Positions 23,321 to 37,023 of a stretch of DNA of 64,000 nt are shown here, one piece after another; within the stretch, counting starts at the first letter, position 1; each line of letters opens with the position of its first letter. A program made the position numbers and the translations under genes. This DNA is from Batillaria attramentaria (taxonomy: Eukaryota > Mollusca > Gastropoda > Batillariidae): positions 1,139,501 to 1,203,500 of the forward strand of contig JACVVK020000032.1 in the NCBI GenBank assembly GCA_018292915.2. The letters run 5' to 3'. The notes below the pieces were generated by a model. That model had not been told where the DNA came from and searched no databases. It saw only the letters and a program-made list of their open reading frames with translations.

Positions 23321-24029
23321 TCCATTCACTCAAACCACAAACTGCAAAACAAGAATCTTGAACAAACAACTTCAGTGCTGGACATGATCAACTGCAAACA
23401 CTGAACAACAACAATCGAGGTTCATGTAAAGTTATTTGGATTCTTTCGAATCGGGTCGATCACGTTTTCTGAACGATACAACAAGAACATGACACATTGA
23501 AAACTGCGTTTTGGCCAAACTTGGGACCTATGTCCTACAACCAGGACTGAGAACGTAAAGAGAGAGAGAGAGAAAAGGGAAAGACACACTCAGAGCAGAC
23601 TGCGAAGGCCAGGGCAAGCCAGGTGTGACTCAGTCGGTATGCCAGGCTGACACTCGGTACACTAGCCACCTTACTATACCTAGAGTGTCACCGTCTGGAC
23701 TATTTGCCCCAAATACCTCCCCGACCTCCCCGTGTTGTTGTTGTTGGTGGTATACAGTATCAGCAGGCTGGAAAGCGAGACACAAGGGATGGTCGTAAAC
23801 GTACTATGTGCGGTCCTGCCGGGACAGCGTCGTTTTCTTTCCCGCTGGAGTTCTGTCCAAGGCTCTACAGCCGATGCCATTGTGAAGTTTAGAGTCTCAA
23901 TACGTTTGTCAGGCAAACGGCAACGCTGTAGAAAACTTTTCATCGAATGCGCTCCCCCCCCCCCAAAAAAAAAAAAAAATTAAAAAAAATAAAATAAAAT
24001 AAATAAATAAATAAAAAATCCGTGCATCC

Positions 24030-24395
<366 letters not shown>

Positions 24396-24798
24396 TTCTT
24401 ACTTGGGTCACAATACAGCACCTGAAACCATTGTGGTGACTCGGGGTGGCGAATAATTATGTGATTCTACGTACGTAGAAGCGTACTATAACATTATATT
24501 GTAGTGAGCAGACGACGTTATTTGATTTGCGGAATGACTGAACATAAACTAGACAGTGCGGATTGGTGGATATTTTTTAGCGATTTGGTCGTATTGACGT
24601 ATAGTACAGGTATGAATGCGTTACGCCGAAGAAAGTCATATTCTCTATTATCAGCAGCCGCAAAGAAACCGCGAAATGGTCGCAATAACCAAAAGGAACA
24701 TCTATTCATTCAGTCGGCAAACAGCCTTAGTACTTTGTAAGCGGCATTTTTTTCGGAACATACATAATGTTACGTGTGGAGATATGTAACGAACATAG

Positions 24799-24973
24799 GG
24801 TGGCTGGGTGGGTTTTGGGGAGTTTAACGTCCCTTTCCACCACGTATGGGTGATATCAAAGACGGGGCAACGAGAAAAAGGCCAGTACAAATATTTGGCC
24901 CCAGCTGGGATTCGAACTCACGACCTGAGCATTGAGAGTCCAGCGCCCTACCATTCGGCTATCCCGGCTCCCA
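24799..24973 (-). mobile_element. tRNA-derived SINE, minus strand, 12-bp duplication
   Basis: Second subfamily (GGGATAGCCGAATGGTAGAG, GTACTGGCC, TTTCTCGTTG). Flanked by TAACGAACATAG at 24787-24798 and 24974-24985. Confidence 0.92.
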
Positions 24974-25256
24974 TAACGAACATAGAGATTTTAACTAAGA
25001 GCATTGCATGTATCACTGCAGTGAATTACTCCTACAATAAAACATACAATACAACGCACTTCACACAGGCACTGACACACATGTGTTTTGTCTGATGAAA
25101 ACTTAGTCAATCACCGTGACCACATCTACACTGTTACACTGTCTCCGGGCTATTGTGAGAAATGGAAAGAAAAGTACGTATCCACTTAGTGTGTGCATGA
25201 TACCAAGAAGATTCAAGCAAAGCAAATTATTGTAAGCTGCCCTGAGTAATGTTATG

Positions 25257-25971
25257 TGTTACGAGCGTGGCTGTGCCTTTTGTTTGTGTTTTGTTTGTAT
25301 GCTGAAAGGTAACAGCTGTATTGTTTTTTTCGAAGATTGAGTGAGACAGAGAAATTGCTACGTTAGGTTTATATTGTGTTTTAGTAATGCAAATCTGTTT
25401 CCCGTGATCCAGAAGTTTCTAACTGTTATCACGAGTATTCGAGAAGTGGTGACCTTGTTTTTACTGTAGCTATTTCGCCTCGGGCGGCGGTATGCACTTA
25501 GGGCCAAGGGCTGAGTCGCTCGGAAATTTCGTGCAAATCGCTTTGTAAGGAGTTGTTTACGATTAGAAGGTGTTATATAACGCGCCTAGGTTCGGCGGGC
25601 AGGTACTCGATTAGTCTGGATTCTTCATTAGTTTTAAAATAGTAATAAGGTGATTCATGTTCTGATTTTTGATTGTTTCTTCTGTATTAGTCATTCGGAA
25701 TGTGCTGGAATGTTGTATCTGCATATGTTTGCGTGTGTGTGTGCACGAGAGAAGCTTGTATTTGCGAAGCTTGAAAGTGCTGTGTAACACCAGAGAAGTG
25801 CTGTAATAAACTCCACTTGGTTATAACTTTTCTACGCGCTCACGTGTATCCTGTGAGTGAAAGAGACACAAGCAGTCCACAAGAACTCGCTACGTGAGGA
25901 GTTGTTCGCCTGTGTGTCATCGTAATACGCGGTAAGACGACGGGCTCTTAAACATATCTCCAAACGTAACA
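25257..25971 (+). mobile_element. Solo LTR (715 bp) with perfect 5-bp duplication
   Basis: It starts TGTTACGAGCG and ends AACGTAACA, a 7-bp inverted terminus of TGTTACG/CGTAACA. TTATG sits on both sides (25252-25256, 25972-25976). An AATAAA lies at 25805-25810, about where an LTR polyadenylation signal belongs. There is no internal retrotransposon region nearby, so this is a recombination remnant of a Gypsy-, BEL- or Copia-type element. Confidence 0.9.
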
Positions 25972-26479
25972 TTATGTATGTCTCTGACCACACGCATTAA
26001 TCACGATTTTCTCAGTGCCCGCTCGTAAAACGCTGATTGCACAAGTGCGCATCTCCGTTGGCAGTACCCGCTGTACCCTGAACAGAAGTCAAGTGGGAAA
26101 AGAAATCGCGCGCCCGGGACCATTCATCAGAGCGTACCGGTCAAGGCGGCAGGCTGGCTGACGAGGCTGACCCTTGATGAAATATGACCAGGTCGCAATT
26201 TGGACGTGCGGCTCATTTGTCCACCTGCCATGTCACACGGGAATATCTGTATAGATCTGTATTATGAACTCACTGCGGGTGGGCCGTTCGCATCGATCGT
26301 GTGTGAGTGGAAAGTGCGACTCTGAGTACGGAAGTGTCTTTACCTTCAATAGAAAGCGAGTTAAATTTTTTTAACGATATTGTATTTTTAGTTTCAAAAT
26401 GTAAAGGATCAATACTTTATATCTATTTCACTTTTATGCAGGCCTGGATGATGATGACGAAGGCCGTCCTGATGTTCAC

Positions 26480-26511
<32 letters not shown>

Positions 26512-26540
26512 ACAATCCAATTGCAATGTAAAAAATATAG

Positions 26541-26605
26541 GATAGGTATTGGGTGGCGCTGCACCGCGGCGACGCGCTTCCCCCGGGGGAGGCAGCCCGA
26601 ATTTC
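26541..26605 (-). repeat. Shared GC-rich repeat, copy 2
   Basis: Minus-strand match to 9859-9921, both ending ACCCAATACCTATC before an A/T-rich stretch. Confidence 0.8.
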
Positions 26606-27811
26606 CCGGAAGAGATAATAAAATAGAAAAAGAATTTGTCCAGGCAAGGGGCATAAGAACATGAAATTCACATCACCACCACCAGCAAAACTAGCAGTAG
26701 TGCGTGTTGGCTGATACACAACGGATACAGGCTGAGGTGTATTGACGGTTTGTGCACGTCAATACGTGTCTCCACAGAGTCGATCTCCACGTCAGTATTT
26801 TTCTTTCAGGACGGTGGGAGGGGGAGGTCGGCCCTGAGAGGGAAAGGCGGATAATTGTGTCCTATGCTGGCCTATACGTGTTTTCATCTTTCCATCGATA
26901 ACAACCCCTGTCCCAATTGACGACACCGACCACCCTCAGGCGACCCCCCCCTCCCCCCGACCGCCGCCCCCCCGACCGCCCCCCCCCCTCTCCCCGGGCC
27001 TTCCGCTACGCCCACTCCCTACTGGTCCTTTTCAACAAGCCACAGAAAACCCGGCCACGTAGGAAGAATAAAACACCCAGACCCAGTTCAGACCCAAAGT
27101 CATTACTGACGTGCAAGCATCAAGATCGCGCGCACGGTGGGACAGGTAAACCTGACTAATGGACCTGAGAACGAAAGTACCGCGCTCATTACCGTTATCA
27201 CGACGTCAAAGTAACTCGCTGCCATAGTTACTATCGGTCACTGCCACCACTTGTGTCAAAATACGCTTCCAGCGACACTGAATTTCGCGCGCTCTCCCTT
27301 CCAAGTACAGAAGAAAAAAAAAATGCCACGAATGAGTATTGAACACTTTTGATGGTGATGTTACGGCTTCCTGCGCCTGTAATCTTGTGCAATGATTATT
27401 TCCTACAGACCGGTTTTGGCACCTTTCATCTTGCACGTCTGGTCGCCTGTAGGCACGAGCAGACTCGAGCCGACATGGGATTGTTTCGAATTCTTGTTCC
27501 AGAGACGTCGCCACGCAACCCACCCCCAGCGACGCAATCCGGTTCCTGGCCAAGTACCTCTCTTCTTGGCCCGTCAGAGCTGTCAGGGCTCCATTGACCG
27601 TATTTTTTTATATTTTATTTTAAGATAATTGTTACTGTAAGCCGGCCGACTTGAGTATATGCCCTGGAACAAGTCCCCGGGTGAACACAAGAACGTAATT
27701 AATCGGCGATACCTGTAGCTAAATAAAAGCGCATGTCAGTATTGAGTTCGAAGAAAAAGCCTTCACCTCCCCCAGCACAACCACCCCCCCCCCCCCCCTT
27801 TTTGTGCTGCT

Positions 27812-27843
27812 CCAACTCTTTGCCGGCTCCAGTGGTGTTCCTC
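27812..27843 (+). repeat. End fragment of element B
   Basis: 32 bp identical to 57111-57142 (ACTCTTTGCCGGCTCCAGTG). Flanked on the left by a poly-C run. Confidence 0.75.
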
Positions 27844-28045
27844 CCAGATCATGGCCCCTCCTTTTTGGTCTCTGAGTACCAACAGAGCCCAACTGGGCCC
27901 AGGTCTTCGCACCGCCGGTTGCATCAGTGCAGGATCAAGACTTTACAAAAGTTAAGAATAGCAGGGACCGACATTCAAATCTGGGAGGACGAAACAAGGG
28001 TCATTATCATTGAAACAGATCAATGTCGGACTACGGAGACATCTG

Positions 28046-28292
28046 AGAAATGGGACAAAGTGCAAAAACGGGCATTTCTAAAACGCAAAGGTATATGCAT
28101 CTCAGTGGGAAATGGGACGAAACGCGCACGGGCATATCCAAAACGCTAACACGAATGGGAAATGGGACGAATCGCACACGGCCAGGCTTCCCGGGCTTTT
28201 GAGAAATGAGACAGCGTAAATGGGTTTTTCTTAGGACGCAAATGCATGTGACGGAACGCACTTGGGCATTTCCAAAAGGGACGTATCGCAAA
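28046..28292 (+). repeat. Degenerate tandem array, about four units of 45-60 bp
   Basis: The motif GAAATGGGACGAAACGC, followed by ACGGGCATTTCCAAAACGC, recurs with variation near 28047, 28109, 28158, 28201 and 28250. Unit lengths vary, so it is old or gene-converted. Confidence 0.72.
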
Positions 28293-28998
28293 AAAAAAGA
28301 AAAAAAAGAAGAAGATGGGCTTCAGTTTCTAAGCTAGCAGCGATACCGCCCTGACCTGACCTGAACCGAACTGCAAATGGACCTAGCCATACAGCCCTGT
28401 CTGTGTGGATGGGTGGCGTGTGATAATCTTTTATCACTCGAGAGCAAGATATGTGCCCCACACCTTACACTTGACAACTGGAGAACAGTAACCTACACTT
28501 GCAGTACCGTGCAAAATCGCACACATACTTGCGGGTTCAAGGTGCTGCTGGCCTGCTAGATCACGAGATTAACAAGCAAGCTGAGCTAGCGATACCAACG
28601 CTCATCGCATATGTCAATTGACGCTGTATGACTCACCGGTAACTTTATCAGATGGGAGACGTTGGATTTTAAAACTGTCAAGTGGGCCGAATATTGCACT
28701 TCACTGACTGGGTTTGACCCATGATCCTTGTGAAATTTGAACATGCCGGAAAAGGTCTTAAATCGTGAGCTTGTGGAATTTTAAATTATATCCGACAACG
28801 AATATATGGGATAATCCTTGCTGTCTGTGGTGATCGTAAGATTAGTTACATGTGGCGTCACATTCGTGGAAACTAGCACAAAACAGTTTGATGACGAGTG
28901 TGCACAATGCTCTTCAGGGTCAGATATGGGAAAATATTCACGGTCATCCTGACACGTCTATCCTAAGAGTGCACACCACCACCCTCTCCCTCCGCCCT

Positions 28999-29037
<39 letters not shown>

Positions 29038-29399
29038 AAGAAGAAGAAATCCTGTCCCGTTTCATAGATTCCCAATACTGGCGTGCCTGAGTACATCGAA
29101 CCACGATGTCTTGCCGAGCGTGAAGATAGTGCAAACGCGCTTGGCACCCCTACTTGTGTCCACCTTTCTATGAAAATTGATATAACCAATTCCAAGAGTG
29201 TGTTCTCTCCTGAGGTTCAATGAGGACTTCTTTTGAAGTTTCCAGTTTGTAAATCTCCAGTGTATGAACTTGTGAGGCGCGAGTTTTTGTGGTGAAACGC
29301 ACAGTCGTGTGAAACCTCAACATGAACAATAAACAAGCATGCACACATGCAAGCACACAGACAGACACACACAGAAACATTTCTCAATGATGACATCAT

Positions 29400-29546
29400 A
29401 TATTTTCAAATTATAAATAACAGTTGTTTTACTTATGTAACAACCATGGTGTTCACATGTGAAGCTGGGATCCACCATACAAATCTGGAATGATCTGTCT
29501 GAAATCAAAAACTAACCAAAATATTAGGATATTGTGTGTGTGGATG

Positions 29547-29579
<33 letters not shown>

Positions 29580-32500
29580 CACACAGTTACAAACAGAACA
29601 TTACTGGTGGGTTTATTTCACTCAACAGTTTCCAGTCAATGATGATGTGTAAGCTTCATAATGTTTCACGAACATATCTTCATTCCACTTTCAAAACAGC
29701 AGACTAGACTGGTGTGCAAGATACAACGCATTTACACGTCACTGTCACAAATAAAAGTTACACTGGTGTACTCATATGAACGGCTAACATAACAAGCTGA
29801 AAAAACCTCGGATACACTGTGCGAACCTGCAATATGAAATGATACTGATATGTTGCATTCGTTGGATATTGGCAATATGCGTTTGCATGATCAAATTTGC
29901 CTGATCTGTTAAAACTGTCATAGAGGCCAAACACTGCATACACATCTGAAAATGAGCTCTTTCCCCCCCAACAATATTTTCAGACCTTAGAATCTGTATT
30001 ATCCATGACTTTTTGGATGAAAAAATATTCATGTTAAGTTTAGAGTAACAGCTGCGGCTGAAAAATGTCTGATGATAAATTGTTATGGAATATAACTTTG
30101 CATCAAAACACAGTAACAACTTGGAAAACTCTGCTGAAACACCCTTTTAACAACTTCTTGTAATGTTAGTAAGTGGGACAAAATTCAAAAATTTGTGACA
30201 GTGTAACACAGTCAAATCCAATTCATATGCATACAAAATTCACTCTTACGACACTTCCGTCACAAAGGTACAGCAACACAGCATTATGTACCTGGCAATG
30301 GACAGATGACTCAGAATGGACAAATAACCTGTTGCAGAACTACTTTAAAAAAAAAAAAAAAAAAATTCTGTTCACAGGAAACACCGTGTTAATGTACATC
30401 ATGAACTAACACCGTATCAGTCATAATGTACCACTGACGGTGAAAAAAGCAATGAGGTGTATACAAGATTTTCATAATACGCCTCCGTAGGCCACAAGTC
30501 TTGTTTTGGCAACACTACCCAAATAAGCAATACCGGTACCTTGTTACCTCAGACAGAATAAAAAGGTGTTCAAACACAAACGGACTTGCAGACAACACCT
30601 GTTGTCATGTTCACAATGACAAGTGTACAACTAAACAGGTACATTTTCTTGTAGTGCTTACGTTCTGATCTGCTACATTACCTGTGTCATGCACTGCTGT
30701 CTTCCGCAACTTAAAAAAAAAAATTACCATTTCATACGTTTAACCCCTGCCCCCAAAACAACAACAAACCCCAATGCCCCTGACATGAGAAGAACTACTG
30801 CAAAGGCAGATTCAGGTTGTCCAACAGTTTAAGAGGCACTCATTTCAAACTAAGCCTGGACGGTTTACATTTGCATATTACAGTCTAAGTGAGGGGATGT
30901 CATGCCAAACACACACGTAACAGTAAAAAGGCCCAAGAAACACAGAGTAGAATTGGAACAACAGGTGAAACGTAAGGTAGTGGGACGGTGGTTGGATGCA
31001 AAGAGTGCGATGCATAATGTGTCAATTCTATAAAATGACAGGACCAGGGCAAGCAAAGAATGAGAAAACCAGGGTTGGAAAAAAAAAGAAAAAGGTTTTG
31101 CTGTGGTACCTGCAAGACATACAAATAGAAAATATGTCTGTGCAGATCCACTGTTAATGCCCAGGAAAAACCCACAGCTATGAAAGTGTAACAGTTGATC
31201 TGCCAGGTCATGGAAAGTTGGATGTAACTGCATTTGCATACATGTATAAATAAAGTGCAGCTAAGGAGATCGTTTGGTCAGGGATGTACTTCTGAAAAGT
31301 TATGATGTTTATAACCGTCCTGAAGGAGTTCTGCTTGAGACTATGTCCGACCCAAAGGTAGGAAATTTAGAAAGTAGTGGCATTATATCCACACACATTG
31401 TGCATGCGTTTGTCAGTGGTGTCAACATGCAAAGCTCAAAGTACTCTTTATAAACTGAAATCTCCAAATGCTCACGTACGATGTCTATAATCTCTCACAT
31501 CTGAAGCGCACGCAATTTGCAGGTACATAACCCCATAACCACTGTTGTTATCATGCAATTTCAAAAGCAGTGCGTAACAATGCTAACTCATGCACAAGCT
31601 GATTTTGAAGCAGTGTACCAAATTACTGTGGTAAGTAAGCTCACATCAGCTTACAGATATATTAATTCATGCAGGTGAGCAATGCTTTCAAGGTTGGAAT
31701 GTGGTGAAGAAACAACATCACAGACAAACGTGCAGTATGAGCATCAGACCGACTCTTGGAACTTAACGTACAAAGAACAAGTACAGCAAAAATAATCATC
31801 CATAAAGAATGCTTCTTTTAACATGGTGTTCACACACAGAAATCCACAAAATATGTATACTCTGTATTTATCACAAACATTCAATGTACTCTGGCTCTCT
31901 GAAGTACGGTTATCTTAGGATAGGATATCAAGCATTTAAAAATAAAAATAAATCAGAAGCCTATGTGATAACCAAACCCTAAGGCTGGTTTCCTGCTGAA
32001 TGTTCCAACTGAACACTTAAAATGTGAATAATGCAACAGAGGTCCTGCAACAATCTTAACCCATGCAATGAGACAAACGTCCTTCCCTTCACATCACCCA
32101 AAAACCAACATACAGGAAAAGAATACCTTTGGAAAGAAATGGGAGGAGAGAAAGTTGGGGTTAGTTGTGGGGCTGTAGGAGGGGGAGGGGGGTGGGTGGG
32201 TGGGGTGGGGCTTGTATTTACACAATCTCTCTATCAAGTCATCCAAAAAACATTCAAGCCATCACAAAAGTCTATCAACCAAAGTCAGGACCCATTTTGT
32301 ACTAATGTAAAAACCTCTTGTCTCTATAACCTATGTGCCAACACTGTTACTCATTACGAACTGTACAAAAAAGTACAAATCTACTTTTGGCTAAAACCCA
32401 CGCAAGTATTACAAACTTGTACACATGATATAAAAACACACCCTGGTGAAGGCATCCCCACCAATCATCACATGCTAAAATTTCTCATTCAGATTGATAT

Positions 32501-35368
32501 CATGATAAGATATGCATAAAATAAATTAAGTAAATGAATGTACAAACTGCATGTGTCTAAAAGCAGGCAATACACTATTAAAACTCCTGCATAAGGGGGG
32601 TTTATGCATTCCTGCAGCGGAACACGTGAACACCATCAAAAATGGAATGAAATGGTTAAACACAAAGTAGAAATCAACAGGACACCTATCCGTATTACAC
32701 TTACACACCGTCTAGGTAAATGGTTTTTCAAGTTCAACGGGAACAAATCTATCTCTTCACACAAAATCTGCATGGACTACACCAAGATCTCGAGCTACGA
32801 AGCAAACATAAAGCACACATACCTGACACATAAAGCAAAACTACCAGTTCTACATTCTTACACAGTGTCCACGCTCCTATACATGTATGTCTTTCAAAGG
32901 TTACAAGACTAGAGACCATTTGTCTGCATTCCCAAAATTTCACCAGGATATGGTACATGTAATTTCAAAGCTGTTGTAACCCACCAGACCATCGCTACCT
33001 CACGAAAGAAGAGCGCGCTGCTGTAACCAGCAGACCAACTGAAGCTGCCCATTAATGTTCAGTTTGTCGACTTTTCCTGCTGACTACCCTCACAGAAGAC
33101 ATTTATTTACAAAGGAACTTTTCAATGACTGCACTGCAGTTGACTCAGGACCAACGGTCAAGATACATTCTGCTTTGTTCGCTTGCTCGTAAGAAATATG
33201 TACAAAGATTTTTACATGTAGCGAAAAGCACCCAACGCAGGATCTAAGAAAACCAATCCTAACATATTTCTCATCAATCTTGCACGACCATGGAATGTCT
33301 GTTTAAATTTTAACATTTTTTTGCTGATGAATGCACTTCCAATATTTTTCCCTTCATAAATGTAATGACAAAATTCAGCATATAAGTACACAGTGCTTCA
33401 GACCCCTCAGACCCTGACCAACTGCTATGTGGATGCTTCACTCAAACCTACCTAATAAGGAAGAAAGATATGACCTGCCTAAACCAAGAACCTGATCAAC
33501 TAAAGTAATGTCATTTTAGTTGCAGAGAGTGGACTACAGGTTTGGGAATTTGTGGATTTCTTGGTTAAAAGACCACCTCGCCTCGGCAAGTTTGATTCAA
33601 ATGTAAAAGTCTTCTTGGCCACTTGAATCCAATCTCTTGAACAAATATCCAGGGACACTAGACCACAGACCTGAAAAGGCCGACCAGTTATCACCACACA
33701 CACCCAATACTACTGATTTGCATCTAAAATAAAGCTCTAAGCCGAGTGCTGCAACCAGTCTTGATAATTACACAGGTAAAAAGCTGCAGCATTTTGTGCA
33801 TCGAGCGCATTCAGGAGGTTGAAACAGTACTTCTTAGATTTACAAAAGCAACGGTCGTGAGTATTATCAAGCTAGATGACATAAAAGCAGAGCCTCCGAG
33901 ATCATGGGTGAATCACCAATATAGATATCACATACACACACAAGCACACAGTATATATGTACCCCTATTTGCTGCAGGAAGTCCAACAAAACTACCCACA
34001 GCAATCAAAGGGCACATGAAATCACACTTTCTCTTTTCAAATGCTTGATAAACATTTGATAAATAGTGCTCTGTTTCTTTCTAAAAAAAATAGTTTGAAG
34101 CAGCAACTTGGACAACACTGCATGCAGCTGCCAACACCAGCATCAGAAAGCATCGTCAATTAAACCTGAACCTTTCAAACAAACTGTTCCACAGCCTCTA
34201 GACATACAGGTTGCGTATTGTATATTATCGCACAGGTACAGGTGAAGAAAGTTTTCTGTCTACATGTTCTTACAGATAGGCACACCCCACGGCCAGGACC
34301 AGGCAAGTATTCAATACTACAGTAGTCTGCAAATGTTTCAGCTGCCCCCCCCCCCCCCCCCACCAAATTAAAAAAGAGAAAAAAACAATAGCAATTAGTA
34401 ACACTCTCTTCCCTACATATTTATCAGACACCATAATGAGTCACATTACCAAATCAAAATAACCGAATGCTTGCTTTTCAATACACCTTTTCTTAAAATA
34501 CCATACATGTAAAATGGCATCAAAGTCTGAATAAAACAGCCTCACAGCCAGACGACAGGAGCTTGGTGCTAAAATTTAAAGCATAAAAAGCATTTTGAAA
34601 TCTTTATCTATTGACAAATAAAAAGGATCCTCCCCCCTTCCAGTACCCACTAATGCACTATACTACACATGTATTCCAGGCAGAGAATGTAAAAGTTTCT
34701 ACACGTCAGATGACCAGAAAGCCACACCATATTTGTTGGTCTCTGTGCACGGTGAGCAACTGCCGCTGACCCCTGATCCAATGGGGCTGCAGGCTTGTTC
34801 TCTACATACTGCGACATCACTCACTGACCTCAGTTGTGAGCTCCTCATGCTGTTCAATCTTGTCACTTTTTTTGTTTGTAACCTCTGAACCACACCTAAC
34901 AACAGCCCTTGTTCTTATACAAAGCTTTGGCTGTCGCCAGTCGTCATGACAGGACATTCGCCAACGCCATTCACCTTACAATCGTCGCAGTAATTTTCAG
35001 TCATGTCCACTCAATTCTGAATCATCTGGAGTTATCTGTAGTCCACTTTACAGTTAGATCCGCTCAATTCTGAATCAAGTTATCTGGAGTCTGTGTCTGC
35101 AGAGGAGAATCAATCCCTGTGCTCCACTGCAGAGAATCAAACATGGGAATCACTGTATCCTTTTCCCACGATCCTATCCAGATTTGTCATTGGTTTATCA
35201 GTCTCTTCAATTGTCAATCAGCCTGGACCAATCACCGGTCACCAGAATCATGCAACTGAAATGATTTGCGGGTACACTGTCACCTTTCAGTGTGGCTGGG
35301 AGTCAACTGCGCACAGTGCATCACTGGAGGGTCGAAATGAACATTGTCATATGATGAAGACCGCAGTC
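29400..35368 (-). other. Probable long 3' UTR or downstream flank of the FIP gene
   Basis: About 6 kb directly after the FIP stop with almost no dispersed repeat and no coding exon I can recognise. It contrasts with the repeat-dense DNA on either side, which suits a long 3' UTR. AATAAA hexamers on the minus strand occur at 33102-33107 and 29612-29617. Neither is proven. It also holds a short GT tract near 29,540-29,578 and a G-rich stretch near 32,170-32,212. Confidence 0.4.
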
Positions 35369-35488
35369 CTAGAAACCCTTGATCTCCAAGAGGGATGGGT
35401 TCTTTTCCAGAATAGTAATGATGATCCTATCTACGTACTGCTTCAACCTCAGGTTGAATTCTTGCTCGTCCTGAAGTTTCTGCAAAAG
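35369..35488 (-). CDS. RAB11FIP3/4: FIP terminal exon 16, Rab11-binding domain and stop
   Basis: Encodes LLQKLQDEQEFNLRLKQYVD then RIIITILEKNPSLLEIKGF and a TAG stop at 35369. This is the hallmark FIP Rab-binding C-terminus (paired hydrophobic heptads, an acidic/aromatic helix end, NPSxLEIK). The acceptor is CTGTTTTCCAG. Confidence 0.97.
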   Translation of the reverse strand, partial: LLQKLQDEQEFNLRLKQYVDRIIITILEKNPSLLEIKGF

Positions 35489-36949
35489 CTGGAAAACAGA
35501 AAAAGAAGAGCTTGTGAAAAACTCGATAAAACATCATGAAACTATAAGACATACCTGAAGCACTGTTGCTTGCAAGTGAAAAAAATAAAAGGTCAATATT
35601 GTAAGTAGTGATGGTCTAAGTGAAGGATAACACTAGTACAAGGAAGGGATTTTCCTGTTTGAACTCTTCTACTGCTGAATCTGTGAAAATGCTTTCAGAG
35701 TATCAACATGGAGCAAAGTGCTCACAGTTTATTTATCTAAACGCTATTGTCATTTGGCGAAAAGGGTCCACACTGAGCACCATGGATCTGACAGGCACTC
35801 AGGCCCTTTTACAATTTAATGGTAGAAATGTATATTCATAAGATTCTTACCAGAGACGGCAAGATGGGATAAGAGCCATAATACAAAAAAACAACAACAA
35901 AAATCCAGAACCAGATGAATGAGTACCTCCTCCTTGGTGAGGTGTTCAAGTTCCTCTGCCAGCGACTTGTTCCCTTCCTCCTGCAACAGAGACTTGCCTT
36001 CCTGCACACATCGGTTCATCAGCTGCGCATTGAGATCCTCATTACTGCCCTGGAGAACCCGGTTCTCCTGCAAAACACAAGGCACAAGTTGTGATCAATA
36101 CTTTGTCCAATAAGGCTGTCACTGTCTACACTTGTGAATTATGAAAATTTCACAGCGTGTTTGGCCAGGACCTTCTTATGCAGAGCACGCTCATTGAGAA
36201 CTGCTTTACTGGCAAGTCTGCTGATTTCCTGCAAAACATTGTAAGCTAGAGTACCGAACCATACACTCCAAACAACAGCCCCCCCCCCACCCCCCCACGC
36301 AAAAATGGATGCTGGTCGACAATCTTCTGCAAGATGTACGCTCATACTGTACACAGTGTTCTCATTTGCTTGTTCAATGCAGGATGCAAAAGCATGGAAA
36401 AATATTTTTTTCCCAACATATTTCCAAGACCCAAGTCTTGGCCATCATTCTTAATTCTTTAAACAAGAACTTGCTTGAAGGTATCACTTTACTGAATTGT
36501 TTCATGTGGTCCTGTGCATCGAAGTAAAACACAAAACAAGACAAAACAAAAACATCTTGGCTTGTAGTTTTGATGCGTGTCACAAAGCCCTTCTACAGGA
36601 GTAACTCAGCGCAAAACTGCACACCTTGCGGTCTGTACATGATCATCCTACACCTGTCTTGTGTGTGTAGCTGACCTATGCACCCACTGCCGAGCGCGAC
36701 ATAAACAGCTCCCTAAAGGAAATCCAAACAGAGGCCACCAGCCCGCTGAGCCATATGCAACATTCAAAAACCTATTTCGGGCCCATGGAAGACTCTTTTC
36801 GTGGATAATCACCCGTGGCCAAGTACTCGGGGAGCCCCTCAAAGGCCATTCAGTAAACCTTGAAAGGGAGTCGGTTGCTGCAAAACGCCCACAGTGAAAA
36901 GGGAAACATGGCAAGCTCTTTACATAACGTGGGAAACTGAAAAGGGCGG

Positions 36950-37023
<74 letters not shown>

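Larger units (their letters stand above)
25977..29399. other. Intergenic between the solo LTR and the FIP downstream flank
   Basis: Holds the GC-rich repeat at 26541, a C-rich block near 26,945-26,996, the element-B fragment, the degenerate array at 28046 and a poly-C run at 28,999-29,027. No gene recognised. Confidence 0.55.

Noticed and set aside
25250..25974. LTR boundaries at the first TGTTATG
   Set aside because: No matching duplication at those ends; shifting the start to 25257 gives 7-bp inverted termini and a perfect TTATG duplication.
32031..32519. A 162-codon plus-strand frame
   Set aside because: No recognisable domain or start context, and it lies in the probable FIP 3' UTR on the opposite strand.
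33746..34048. A 100-codon plus-strand frame
   Set aside because: No domain, low-complexity composition, opposite strand to the FIP gene.
35919..36113. Plus-strand frame over FIP exon 15
   Set aside because: It is the antisense shadow of the Rab11-binding exon.
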